From Litsea cubeba (lineage: Eukaryota; Streptophyta; Magnoliopsida; Laurales; Lauraceae): a stretch of 64,000 bases of DNA. Of the stretch, positions 25,062 through 36,370 are shown one piece after another. Under the pieces are notes generated by a model. That model worked only from the letters and a program-made list of their open reading frames with translations. It was not told the DNA's origin and did no database searches. The translations under genes and the position numbers were made by a program. The stretch is taken from assembly GCA_012931725.1 (NCBI GenBank), contig CM022948.1, forward strand, positions 42,622,685-42,686,684, written 5' to 3'. Numbering within the stretch: the first letter of the stretch is position 1; each line of letters begins with the position of its first letter.

Positions 25062-25068
25062 TTTTATA
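25062..25068 (-). promoter_or_regulatory. TATA box of the antisense PMD gene
   Basis: TATAAAA on the - strand lies about 105 bp upstream of the ATG at 24956, followed by a pyrimidine-rich CTTCTTCAAGC leader. It is inside E1, about 1.1 kb from the 3' LTR, and points back toward pol. Confidence 0.6.
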
Positions 25069-25159
25069 GAGGAGAGCAAACTAAAGAAGGAAACAAAGAG
25101 TAAAGAAAGGAGGTGAGTGCTACAAATTAGCAACCTTACCAAAAGAAAGAAATTAGAAA

Positions 25160-25935
25160 GATTATTTCCCAAAAGAAAGATACTTTGATAAATTCTCTCC
25201 CAAAAGAGAGGAAATTAGAGAGATTTTCTCCCAAAAAAGAGGAGATTTGAGATACTCTCTCCCAGAGAAAGATATCTTGAGATATTCTCTCCCAAAATAA
25301 AGGGAACATGAGGGATTCTCTCCAAGTAAGGATATTTTTAGATATTCTTTATCCAAAGGAGATATTTTTAGATATTCATTACAAAAATGACACTATATGA
25401 GATCTAAGCCATTTCAAAAGCTTAAGGTCCCATGGGTTAGCCCATATGAGTCAGGTTTAACCACCTAGGCACTAAAAGTGGCGTTTAGTCAAAGAAAAAT
25501 CACTCTTACAAAGAGCATACAAAATGGTTCCATGCCTATTTTGAGTTGATTTGACAATACAAAAAAGAATTCCAAGCCCCATGAGCTTCCAAAAATTCAA
25601 ACCATCCAGCCTCATATACCAAATTGAGCCAAAATCTTGAAATTGACATTCCACAAAAACCCATGCCACTCCAATGGACCCAGATAGTCCCAAAGAGTAC
25701 CAAAAACCAAATTCTGGTCCCTTAACTTGCCACATACAGCTTGTTAGGTCACAAGGCCAAAATAAAAAACCAAATCCTGATCTCCTAACTCACCACATAC
25801 AGCTTATTAGGTCATAAGATCAAAACCAAAACCGACCCTCGAACTTGCCAGATACAGCTTATTGAGTCACAAGGTCAAAACCAAACCCGATCCTCTAACC
25901 TGCCACATACAGCTTGTTAGGTTACAAGGTCAAAA
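25160..25935. repeat. Two degenerate tandem repeats in the E1 3' region
   Basis: 25160-25380 repeats a block of about 35-40 bp built on ttctctcccaaaagaaaga. 25700-25935 has four units of 55-63 bp sharing cacatacagcttgttaggtcacaagg. No gene is seen. The stretch lies upstream of the antisense gene's TATA box. Confidence 0.7.
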
Positions 25936-26152
25936 ACAAAAATCCAAAATCAAATCCCTCATGTCATTTTCAAAACTTTGCCTTGAAATGGTATGTGATC
26001 CCTTTCACTACCATAAAAATCCCCTCGAAACTCAAAAGGATACTTTACCAGAAGAAAAATGCTCAAGACTCTTAGTTAAATCAGAAGCTCTCCTTCAAAT
26101 TTTCTCTTTGAGGCACATCGACTACAAAAGTTAAGCAACTCGTCGCTACCTC

Positions 26153-26163
26153 GAGGGGGCATT
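26153..26163 (+). other. E1 polypurine tract
   Basis: GAGGGGGCATT directly precedes the 3' LTR start at 26164 and is the expected plus-strand priming site. Confidence 0.8.
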
Positions 26164-28708
26164 TGTTGACACCAAAAATGTTATTTTGTCTCTTAAACCT
26201 CAAAAAGCTACGTCATAAATAGGCAATGCTAATTCCAAAAAATCAAATCTTGTCAGAATCAAACAAAAACTGCAATATCCTTCAAGACAGCTAAGAGGGG
26301 AGTACACATGAAGTTTCAGACCATTTCAAAATTATTTGGCCTAACTTCACTCATTCAGCAGCTGAACAGGAGTTCCCGGCAGGCGACAGCATCGAAGAAA
26401 TCAAACCTTCGATCATAGCCTGTGGATGGTCTCAAAATATCTCCAAAAGGCTCCACGTCAAGTTTCGAGTCAAACCGACAACGTATGACCCTACATCAAC
26501 CCCCGAATAGCAAAATAAAGCCTCTCAGCGGCGAGAACCACCAAGGCCATCACTCATCAAACAGAGCACATGGGTAACTTCAAAATGCTTACCAAGGGTT
26601 ACATGTCAATTCTCAGGTCATTTCGACAACATTTGACCAGACTTTGACTCTCGGAAGCCAAATTAGGCCTCCTGGCGGCGAAGCTCCCCAGTACCATAGT
26701 TTCCAAATTAGAGGTAATGGATCGTCTCAAAATGACTCCAATAGGCTCCCTATCAAAATTCAAGTCAATCGGACATCAGTTGTCCGCACATCAAAGCGCG
26801 ACATCTTCCTCACGATAAAATCAAGTCTACTAGCGATAGGACCCCACATGGGTTCAAAACTCAAACAAAATCCTATGGTTGGTCTTATTTATTGCTCAGG
26901 AGGCTTCACCTCAAATTTTAGGTCATTCCGATATCGTTTGGCCTAGTTTTGGCTTCTGACGGCAAATCGACAGCTCTACACGACAAAGTCTTCGGCTTTC
27001 CCGAAAAATTGGAAACTTTTCACTCCAAATTGCAAGGATTTCCATCAAGTTCTCTACAGGGAAATCAGGCCAATAAATGTATAAAAATGTTAGCAGAAAT
27101 ATGGAAGAAAAAAGAATTGGAAAAATCGAAAAAACGGCCGAAGATCGGCGACCAAAAGGGGAAAAATCCCCCATGGTCGCCACGACCTTGGCCCATGGTC
27201 GCCGGCGACCATCCACCCTGGAAATCTGGGTCGCCGGATTTCCCGAAAATGGCATTTTTTTACCCCTTTTTGCATTTTGAGATTTCCGGCCCCTGTGGTT
27301 TTCCAAAATTCTGACTTTTGAGGCACCAAATCCGTCGATCTTCGTTAACATCATGGATCCGTCTTCGAGAGTATCAAATCATCATTGATCGCCAATCGGT
27401 AAACCAAGAAAGTGCACTGTCTGATCGATCGAGAAATCGACAAGACAGGTGGCACTGGCCCACTGTTGACAATCAATGTCTGAAGTTGCATGGTCATCCA
27501 ATGTCGATCAGCATGAAGATCCATCGATGATCATCGCCAGAAGAATTGTAAAAGACGCGACACGGCCCGCGACTCTTCAACTGCTCAGGTGAGCACTTAA
27601 TGTAGTTAATTGACCCGTTTATGGCAACTTAATGCAGTCAATAACTCGTTATTTCGGATGACCCAATTAGAAGCAAGAAAACGGGAGTTACAAGTCAAAG
27701 GTTTCATGACATTTAAACTATGAAACTCCTCCCATCATGGAGATTAAAGGCGATTAAATGCACTTAACTCTCCACCGGCGTATCAGAAGCCAAAGAAAAG
27801 GAGTTACAAAATAAATCAATTAAAACTTGTAACTCCTCCCATTATGCGGCTTTAATGCATTTAAGGCCCATAAACTCTCCTAAATGGCTACCAAAGGCCT
27901 ATAAATATGAGAGCATTCCAAGAAGAACAGGTCTAGAAATCCAAGCACGGAAAAGGGTCTAGAAAATCCTATCAGTCATCCAAAAAAAGAAGAGAAAACT
28001 TTGCTGAAGTTCTGCACTGACCAACGCTACAAGGTGACAAAAGTCCCTTGGGGGGCATCCCCTCAAGGTCCTTTGCCTTCTCCTCCCGTCTATATGGCTT
28101 TTGAGCTCGTCTACTTAGCTTTTTTTTGGACATAGGAACTCCTCTTGGTCTTTGTCCTCTAAAAATCTGAGGTTATAATCGAGTCAAGCGAATCAAGAGC
28201 ATGCTCTGTTCTTATCTGCATGGATGATGGTGAAGTCCACATACGACTTATGACCGTCAATCTGAACAAGTCATCGACAATCTCCTGAGAAGTTAGATCC
28301 TCATTTTCTTGCTTGTCATTTAGTTTGTATTTTTCTAAAGAGACAAAAAATCACAACTCTTGTCTTTCACTATTGATAGGAATTGTAAATCGGCTATAAA
28401 TGCCAAAAACCGCCTTTCCCGGCAAAAACAAATGAAATCATCTTTTACGGCATTTCAAAACCATGTCTCTTTTCATAAATATATGTGCAATGAAAACTCA
28501 AAAGAAGTTGATTTCCTTTTCTACTTATGAAGGTTGGTCTCCGGATCACCATTTGCAATTCCAAGTAGAGTAGAAAATCTAGCACACCCACCCAAAAAGA
28601 AAGATGTTGATGCCCGCTTTGCCCTCCCAGGCGCGAAAGGGTTGGATCAAACGGAGTCTCACGTCCATCGACCTTGGTAGCGTCGAGCGGCAGGAGCGCG
28701 GTCCATCA
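26164..28708 (+). repeat. E1 3' LTR
   Basis: It starts TGTTGACACC and ends GGTCCATCA, followed by the TAAAT target duplication (28709-28713). A TATA box lies at 27900-27907. It aligns with the 5' LTR over its whole length. The two differ by scattered substitutions and indels, including a short deletion in the first 80 bp, so the insertion is not recent. Confidence 0.93.
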
Positions 28709-28790
28709 TAAATGTCGTACATTCAACTTGAGTTCGAAAAGACAGTGTCAAATAGTTGTTTTTGACACTTTTCTTCCAATGTTTACCGAC
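28709..28790. repeat. Duplication arm A, part 3
   Basis: taaatgtcgtacattcaac and the following bases match 50576-50660 of the other arm, then similarity ends. This restores the target locus on the right side of E1 and marks the far edge of the detectable duplication. Confidence 0.8.
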
Positions 28791-29385
28791 AACTTCTAAC
28801 ATGAGGCTTCATCAAAGAATTGAAGAGGTTGTAAAAGAACCGGAGGCACCAGAATTTGATTTAGAATAAGGCAATGAAGAAGAAGGAGCCCCTATTGAAC
28901 ACGAAAAAGAAGAAGTTGTTGTTCAATAAGAAATAACTGCAAGGTCAGAAGATCGGTCTTTGTTGCCCAAATTCAACACACACATAGCTTTATACATTTG
29001 GCATTCACATGTGTTTCCTTTTTTTATTTTTCATTTTTACATCAACATCAATGCATTGGTTACATTCTTCAATAATGTACCACTTTTGGAATACAGGAAC
29101 GGGCACCGCTGAAGTGTTTGAGCCATGGACAGGAAATACCACACTGGCAATTGAACAATAGCAACAGCTTTAAAGAGTCGGTGGCAAGATCTAATTTGAG
29201 TTCACTTATCACAGCATCTTACCGCTCTGTTAGTAAGATCCTTGTCTCTTGACAACTTGAAACAAACACTTTTCACATGTTGTTTGGTGCGATGTCCATC
29301 AGTCTAGATGATGTTGCCACCATCCTTGGGATCTCGGTGACTGGTCGTTCTGTTGCGTATAGTGGTAAAATGTCATTTTAAGATA
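28791..29385 (+). pseudogene. PMD fragment next to MULE/CACTA sequences
   Basis: The frame ending at about 29380 contains LETNTFHMLFGAMSISLDD, followed by VATILGISVTGRSV, which is the typical start of the transposon-type plant mobile domain (TFHxPFGEMTITLDDV). A stop sits just before this segment, another ends the frame shortly after, and an acidic Glu-rich stretch with stops precedes it (28850-28940). It is a broken fragment. PMDs are known in Mutator-like elements, and a MULE transposase lies 1.3 kb away on the - strand, but they are not clearly one unit. Confidence 0.65.
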
Positions 29386-29405
29386 CTCATTCACTCCTTG
29401 TTAAC

Positions 29406-29720
29406 ACTACACCAAAAACAACAAACAGGAAGTGTTGAAAACCGTTCCCAATAAAAATTGGAACGGTCCAAAACCGCTTCAAAAATCCATGTTCCTAAAC
29501 CATTGAAACGGTTTCAAACCGTTTCAAATGAAAATTTTTGGAAGTGTCTAAAACCGTTCCAATATTTTTTGAACCGTTCCAAATTATGAATTTTGAAACC
29601 ATTCTAGACATTGCCGGATTTTACTTTACCGTTCTAAATTCAAATATTTGAAACTATTTGTAGTCCTTTTTGGAACGGTTCTAAACACTTTCTAAATGTT
29701 CTAAGACCGTTGTACCCATG
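29406..29720. mobile_element. CACTA-like terminus with subterminal repeats
   Basis: CACTACACCAAAAACAAC is a typical plant CACTA (En/Spm) end. It is followed by at least eight direct and inverted copies of an AAACCGTTCC-like motif, as in CACTA subterminal regions. I did not find the partner terminus or a TnpA/TnpD-like gene, so it is a fragment or the other end is degraded. Confidence 0.55.
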
Positions 29721-30650
29721 CAGTTTTGCTTGTGTGGACGGCCTGCGTTGGGTCGGTTTGATCTGGGTTAGATTTGCCCAAACTGCAGAGAGTGATCTCC
29801 TTGCTTTTCTTGAACCTCCCTAGGAAAAGAAGCAACAGCACTCACGTGCTCTCTCTTTCGCTGTAAAAAGGGTGTCTTATGGAACGCACGAACCCCGAGG
29901 CAAAACAACTTTTGTTTACTTTAAAGACAAAGATAACCTTAAAAAAAAGGGAATTTCTAAATACACCTATCCTATTTACTTGATATACCCACCCTATATC
30001 CCAATTAAGGCTTCTCACGCTGCCCAAGACTAATGTTCCCCTGATGAATGCTAGGATTTGACAGAGATAAGCAAATGCATCAAGGATGATTCGTTGAAAT
30101 TACTAATAAAGTTCTAAAATTCTGCTTTAATAACTCTTTGCCACGTGGGGAGTTCTAATTAGGTCATTCTTGGTTTCCAGTAAGTGCCTTCACACATGAC
30201 AGTATAATTATTAACCAAATAAATTTTTTTGATACACCCACAAAATATCACCACTTGTTATAGCACTAATTAATTAATTAATTAATAATTGTTAATTAGC
30301 ATAAAAACTCCACTTTTAGGCATAATTATCTGCCAAGTTTTTTTAAAAAAAGATTTTTGTGTTGTTAGCTATTTTAATGATTGTAATGTTAAAATATAAT
30401 TAATTATATAGCTTTTTGGATATTGTGAATTATGCAGACATTCAAGCTGGACTCAACTTATTATGAATGCCCATCACCTTTGACTAGCTTTGTATGTCGG
30501 ATTCTAAATTTTAAACCTTATATTCTAAACTCTGTATTAAATCTTAAAACACTGGATTATAACTAATAAATACTAATAACACAAAAACCTTCCTAATCTC
30601 ACAAGTCTTGGATATTTAAATAAATTTATTCAAACATATTAACACATGTT
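29721..30650. other. AT-rich stretch without recognised features
   Basis: The stretch contains taattaattaattaattaa and other AT-rich sequence. Nothing supports a gene. It may be flanking or internal sequence of the CACTA-like or MULE elements on either side. Confidence 0.6.
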
Positions 30651-30656
30651 ACATTC

Positions 30657-32660
30657 CTAATCTTCCAACACGATGGTTTTAGAATGAAACCTAGAATGAT
30701 CATGCCTAAAGTGAACCCATTGAGGCATCATGGGAGGCATCGGGTAACCATCTGTCAATGCAACATGGACGTAGTGATTATTATTTATGTACCCGATAGT
30801 GATAGCAACATGTTGACACGACGGTGGTGGAGTAGATCGAAGTGGCAAATACATAAAGCTCTGTGCAGCACTTAAAACATGTAATATCACATTGAACTTC
30901 GAAGCAATTAAGAGATCCATGTCTGGCATGGTCATCCAATGCTCAATCGGTGCTCCTCTATCTAATGCAAAAAACTTCAGTGAGTTGTAAACACCAGTCC
31001 ACTGGTCATCACTATCAAATATTGCAATATACTGTGTCCTGAATGTGGGCAACTCTTCTAATTCCTTGAAACCAGTCCACTGGCATGGCTTGAAACAAAA
31101 CCACATAATTCCTGGGAGTGCGGTATATTGAATCGATGTTGGACGATAGTCTTGCTTTGCTCAATACTCGCTTTGATAGCTATGTCCTGTGATTAGATGA
31201 CTTGGTGAGTAAACAACAGTGATGTCTCTAAATCTGACTGTGATGACTCCAAGTATCGTTTCAACTTCGCATGCTGGCTCTCGACTCTATTAGTTGTCTG
31301 GTTTCCAAAATGCAGATATCTGTCGGTCCAGGCGGATACAAACATCTCCTTATACGGTGTCAAAGTCAACCATACATCCTTAAAATAATTAATCATACTT
31401 GGAAAGTTTTGTACCACTACCTCAAGGTTCGCCAATTTGCACACATACGCATTCTCAGTTTCAGATTTTCCAACAACATATTCCACATTTTGTAGAATAC
31501 ATTCTAAGATTTATTATTTTTTATTGATGGCCTGCACTTGCTCCAAATACTCCTATAAATGTGCCAGCTACAGAGTAATTTCTTAACCTCGGGAAATACC
31601 TAGGGAGACACATTCATCAAAGCCAACTCTCTGTCTTTGACAATAACTCGTGGACCAGTGCATCCATCCATTATTGACTGCAGACACCTTAAAGCCCAAG
31701 TATAAGAGAACGCTTTTTCTGAGTGCATGAACACGAATGCTATGCAAAATGTCATATTAGTTGCAGTCACGCCTACAATCTCAAGGACAGGCATCCTATA
31801 CATGTTTGTTTTATATGTTGCATCTATCAATAACACGTGTGAGAAAGCACGCCATCGCTCTAATGATCTTGGATGTGCGAAGAATAAATCTTTAAGTTCA
31901 TTGGTTACAGCATTTGTTCGACTCTCGAAAATGTATTATTCACGTTGTAGGAATGACATGATAACTTGCATCTGGGTTTTACCGGGTTTCTCTGCAGTCC
32001 GAAATTTCTGGCATGCATTGTATATGGTCCTAATGGTAGACACATTGTCCGAATTCTGCTTCTTCAACGATGTCAAGATATCTCGTGGCTTCACATTTTT
32101 TGTAAACAGATGTACCATCAACTGGATTTCGGATTCAGAGAGCCGACCGGGGTATGGATGTCCCTCCATATATGATGCATGTGCATGGTTATGTGTTCTA
32201 CATACCACCCTTGCCATCCAATCATCACCTGTTCGCATTTTCACCCCTTTCACTCTAAAAGGACAATCAGTTTTTTTTGTCTGTAACCTTTGTGGAAGTT
32301 TTCTTGCTTCTGTATGTGCCACCGCGATTACATTGGAACAATAATCTATGACTCTTCCCGATTATACTAGTCTCTGACCTTTTAATGACAATGATATATC
32401 CTAAATTGCGTCCAGTATTTTGAATCCAATCAATTAGAGATTGGCGCGAATTGAATACCTGAAATATATTAATTCTGTTAGAAATTAACAACTTTTTATT
32501 AAAAACTGACAAAATAAAACATAATTGGAATTGAGTTAATATCATACCATGTCGGTGGAAAATTCGTTTGTAACATTTTCATCCACGTTTTCTTCTTCTT
32601 GTTTTATTTCGTTTCTGAGAATATCATCATGACAACAATATACATTCACTTGAGCATCTG
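30657..32660 (-). pseudogene. Mutator-like (FAR1-type) transposase with OTU-like tail, decayed
   Basis: On the - strand an upstream exon (about 32660-32549, ending ATG|GTATG) and an intron with a TTTCAG acceptor near 32460 lead to a FAR1-like DNA-binding region (SRQSLIDWIQNTGRNLGY, then CPFRVKG and CRTHNHAHAS). The MULE transposase region follows: LIDATYKTNMYRMPVLEIVG (31836) and NRVESQHAKLKRYL (about 31300). A C-terminal OTU-like region has IGYINNNHYVHVALTDGYPM and PPMMPQWVHF (30657-31106). Breaks separate these frames (near 32330, 31900, 31590 and 31190), so it is a pseudogene. Terminal inverted repeats and TSD were not identified. Confidence 0.83.
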
Positions 32661-33158
32661 CAATTAATAAAAATATTTTCTGAAATAATTAAAGAATTGT
32701 ATATTTACCTGATCACTTGAACCACTTGACAATCGCAGATCATTGGTCCAAATCCTCAGTTGATCCAAATTCATATCTTCTGCTGGTAAGTATATTGCCA
32801 AGAAGAACCATATCTATGTATATATAGACTAATACATAATGCACACAGGTCTGATAAAACTAAAGAGGCACACTTTAACAGAGAATATATTCCCTGAAAA
32901 CAGAGAATATATTCCCTAAAACTAAAGTTGACACTTGAGTTGGCGACTCCCTGCAGGTATAAACGTTAACAAATTAAGACACACGTATTTACGTCGTACG
33001 ATGGGTCCCTTTCTTCTAAGTGAAAAGAAATATGCCATGCGCATGTAAGGCTTAAAAGAGTCCAATTTAGACAAAACATGATAAGACATGATAAGAAAAC
33101 ACATGAGTTCATTGCATGTGTATGACTAGATTACATAGGCATAGCCATATAGGGTGGG
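32661..33158. other. Stretch without recognised features
   Basis: AT-rich sequence between the MULE remnant and the LTR-like block. Short open frames are not convincing. Possibly 5' DNA of the MULE. Confidence 0.5.
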
Positions 33159-33741
33159 TGTAAACGTTAACACCCTAAAAAAAATAAGAGCAACTAAGTC
33201 CTCTCTTTCCTATTGGTTTGCGTGCACAGTGGAATCGTCTTCTTTCTCAAACAAGTATGAGTTGCGGAGAAACGAAGGAGATCTAGGATTGATTTGGATG
33301 TGGATACTCCGACATGAGGCCGAAGATCTATATACGTTCCGGCGATTGGAAAGCTCCGCGGATCTCTTCGCCTCATGCCTTTCTTATGGGATGAAATAAT
33401 AAACCATAGCAGTCCCTAATCTTATATAGACAAGTCTCAAAGAGTCACACTTACTAGAAACTTCTTCGCCAAGAAACCCACATTCACTAATCCTATTGGG
33501 AGTCTTATTAGTGAGACCAGATAAGTCTTACACTAAGTGTGATTGTATTCTCTGTTGGCATCAGCCTGCTAGATCTGACGTGGGACCCATGGCATGCGGG
33601 CCACACGATTTCCTACCGAAGGGAATACAGTTTGTAAAGAGCTTATTTAAATGGATTATCCCATTAATGATAGACACAATACTTTCTCCATATTAAGTTT
33701 AAGACAACTCATAACCCATAGAGGGGCCCACCTCTCCAACA
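33159..33741 (-). repeat. LTR-like block (583 bp), different from the E3 LTR
   Basis: On the - strand it begins TGTTGGAGAGGTGGGCCCC (a common copia LTR start) and ends AACGTTTACA, with a CTATATAAG TATA box near 33425. It abuts the decayed pol of E3 but does not resemble the E3 5' LTR (39114-40943), and there is no matching TSD (gtggg versus agtaa). It may be the LTR of another copia element that recombined into E3. Confidence 0.5.
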
Positions 33742-36370
33742 AGTAACCATGGAGAGGAGGTCTCAAGCAGGCCCCCGTAAAGCGGGCCTTATCATATTAG
33801 GGTCATATTGTCTCTCTTCATGGGCAGACCCATGTAGTCCCGACCTGGGTTTGGTCGCGCCATCTGTTTTGGAAAAAAGACCAAAAGGGACATAGCCATG
33901 CATCAGTGGAAAATAAATGGGGCATTTGGGCAAAGGTCCCACAACTGTGGCTTTCTTTTTAGCCAATCTGCTTCCGTAATTGCTTCTTAAGCGGTTACAG
34001 CATAAACACATACCCATAAATTGATTTCCTGGAATCCTGATCTGACTAGAAGTCAGCATCTATGTAACCGACTGGAATCAACTCATCACTGCTGTAACTC
34101 AACATGTAATCTCTAGTTCTTCTCAAGTATTTGAGAACACATCTTACAGTAGTCAATGATAAAGACCTGGGCTAGACTGATATTTACTGACTAGGCCTAT
34201 TGCGTGACAGATATCCGGTCTAGTACAAAGCATGGCTTACCGTACCAGAACCTTATCTATGTATACATCATTGGGATAAGCCCATCATCCTATTTTTCCG
34301 GTCTCAATGGAAATTTATCCCTAGGATGTACCTGGCTTCTCCAAAGTCCTTTATTATCAAAAGTCTTAGCCAACCAAAACTTTTACTGTTGACGATATCC
34401 CTATATCACTCCATAGGAGAAGAATGTCGTCGACATATAATACCAGAAAAAACTACCCTGCCTTCTTGACTTTTCATGTACACACATGACTTATCCGGAT
34501 ACTGACAAAAATCAAGTGACTTGATTTCCTTGTCAATACGGATGTTCCTGTTTCGGGATACCTGCTTTAATCCATAAATGGACTTATGCAGCCTGCAAAC
34601 TCTTTGCACTTGGTTATTAGCTATAGAACCATCTGGCGACATCATATAGATGTTTTCCTCAAGATTGTCGTTGTGAGACGCTGTCTTGACATCCATTTGC
34701 CAAATCTCGTCACCGAGATGAACCGCAATGGATAAGAGTATCCGGATGGAACTCTTCCATCTGGCTTTCTTTTTCTCTTGTAGACTCACTTGCACCCAAT
34801 AGGTTTTCTATTGGTAGGCAAGTCCACAGTATCCAGACCTGATTAGAGTACAAAGACTCCACCTCAGCTTTCATAGCATCTAACCAACGTCCCGAAACTA
34901 TGTCATTAACTACTTTATCATAGTTACAGGGATCTTATTCTGATTCTTCCGGGATTGCCTCGTAAGACTTTCCTTAGACCGAGAACTTGTCAAGGGTCCT
35001 GACAATACTCCCACTACGACAAGGCACTGGTGTAACTACTGGGTCTGTTATGGGCGGATTTTCTTAAAGTTTGGTTATTCTTGGATTTGGAATTGATCTC
35101 TCTTGAATTTCTTCCAAGATAACCATTTCTAAAGATTTCCACTTAATCTTATAATCTCCCTCCAGAAAACCGCATTGGTACTGCGAAGCACTTTTTGCTC
35201 TCTGGGATTATAGAGCAACCAACCTTTAGTTCCTTTTGGGATAGAATATAAACATATATACTTCTGACTTCGATTCCAACTAATCCGTCTTATCCTTCAG
35301 CATGTGTGCCGGACAACCCTGAAAACGTTGTAGACTAGGCTTTCGCCCTGTCCATAACTCCCTGGGAGTCTCAAGTATAGACTTAGATGGAATGAGGTTT
35401 AGTATATATATTTCAGTTTCATATCCCAAAATATAGGTAATCCGTAGAAACTCAATCATAGACTTGATCATATCTAAAAAAAAATCTTGTTTCTTCTTTC
35501 TGCTACTCCTTTCTATTGAGGCAAACCAGGAGCAGACTTCTGGGATCAAATCCCATTTTCTGATAAGTATCCCATAAAATTAGTGGAGAGATATTCGCCT
35601 CATTGATCTCATCGAAGAGTATTTATACTTTTACCTAATTGTTTTTTCGCTTCCGCTCGAAACTCTTTGAACTATTCAAAAAATCTTGGACTTGCGGTAC
35701 ATAAGGTATATGTATCCATATCTCGAGTAATCATCGGTGAAAGTGATGAAATACCTGTATCAATCTCTCGTTCTAATATTATGGGTCCATACACATCAGT
35801 ATACATTAACTCCAATAAATCTTTGGCCCTACTGCCCTTAGATGAATAAGGGTCTTTTGGTCATTTTGCCTTCTGGTCATTTTGCCTTCCAAACAGGATT
35901 TGCAGACAGGCATTGATTCTGCCACCAATGAAGGCAAGATACCATCTTTCACTAGCCTGTCAATCATGTTTAGGTTTATATGACCTAGCCTCTTGGGTGC
36001 CAAAGTTTGTTGGATTAGATGAAGGTGACTACCTCTTTAATGATGGTCTATTATTAACATCAGTGTCATGTATCTCATACATTGTGGGAGTTAACAAATA
36101 AAATCCATTGATTACCATGTCAGAATAGATAAGAGTACCGCTCCTTTTTAAGACAATTTAATTACCAAAAGTAACAGAATAACTCTTATTCATCATACTA
36201 GAAATTAAAATTCCGTCTTAAAACGGTACATATAATGTATCTGACAAAATCAACTTAATATTTGAAAGCAACTAAGTTACTACTCCTAGTGACACTGCTT
36301 CTGCCTTGGCTTCCGATCCCAGGTTAACAATGATTTCTCCGTCATTAATCCTCCTGGTTACCTGTAACTC
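33742..36370 (-). pseudogene. E3 copia pol (integrase, RT, RNase H), decayed
   Basis: In copia order on the - strand: the GAG-pre-integrase zinc finger (RLGHINLNMIDRLV with CKSCLEGKMTR, 36003-35806), an integrase core remnant (YETEIYILNLIPSK, ELWTGRKPSLQ, 35549-35280), the copia RT (DVKTASHNDNLEENIYM, YGLKQVSRNRN, 34795-34406) and an RNase H trace (DSRK-like and VCVYAVT region near 34075-33960). Frames are broken repeatedly. In RT the usual YVDD box is damaged. The 3' end beyond RNase H and the 3' LTR are missing. Confidence 0.83.

Larger units (their letters stand above)
4481..28708 (+). mobile_element. E1: 24.2-kb Ogre/Tat-like Ty3/gypsy retrotransposon
   Basis: Order along the + strand: 5' LTR, PBS, leader with 0.15-kb repeats, gag, PR, RT, first RNase H, second (archaeal-type) RNase H, integrase, tandem repeats, antisense PMD gene, polypurine tract, 3' LTR. 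Two RNase H regions after RT are the known hallmark of the Tat/Ogre branch. Large size and long LTRs (about 2.6 kb) also fit Ogre-type elements. Two later insertions lie inside: a solo LTR (9254-11735) and an LTR-like block (about 15540-16830). Coding regions carry many stops and frameshifts, so the element is not autonomous. Confidence 0.93.

Noticed and set aside
31727..32344. 205-codon + strand frame
   Set aside because: It is antisense to the recognisable MULE transposase and has no domain of its own.
33159..33741. Simple solo LTR
   Set aside because: The 5-bp flanks (gtggg and agtaa) do not match, and it abuts copia pol, so a clean solo LTR insertion is not supported.
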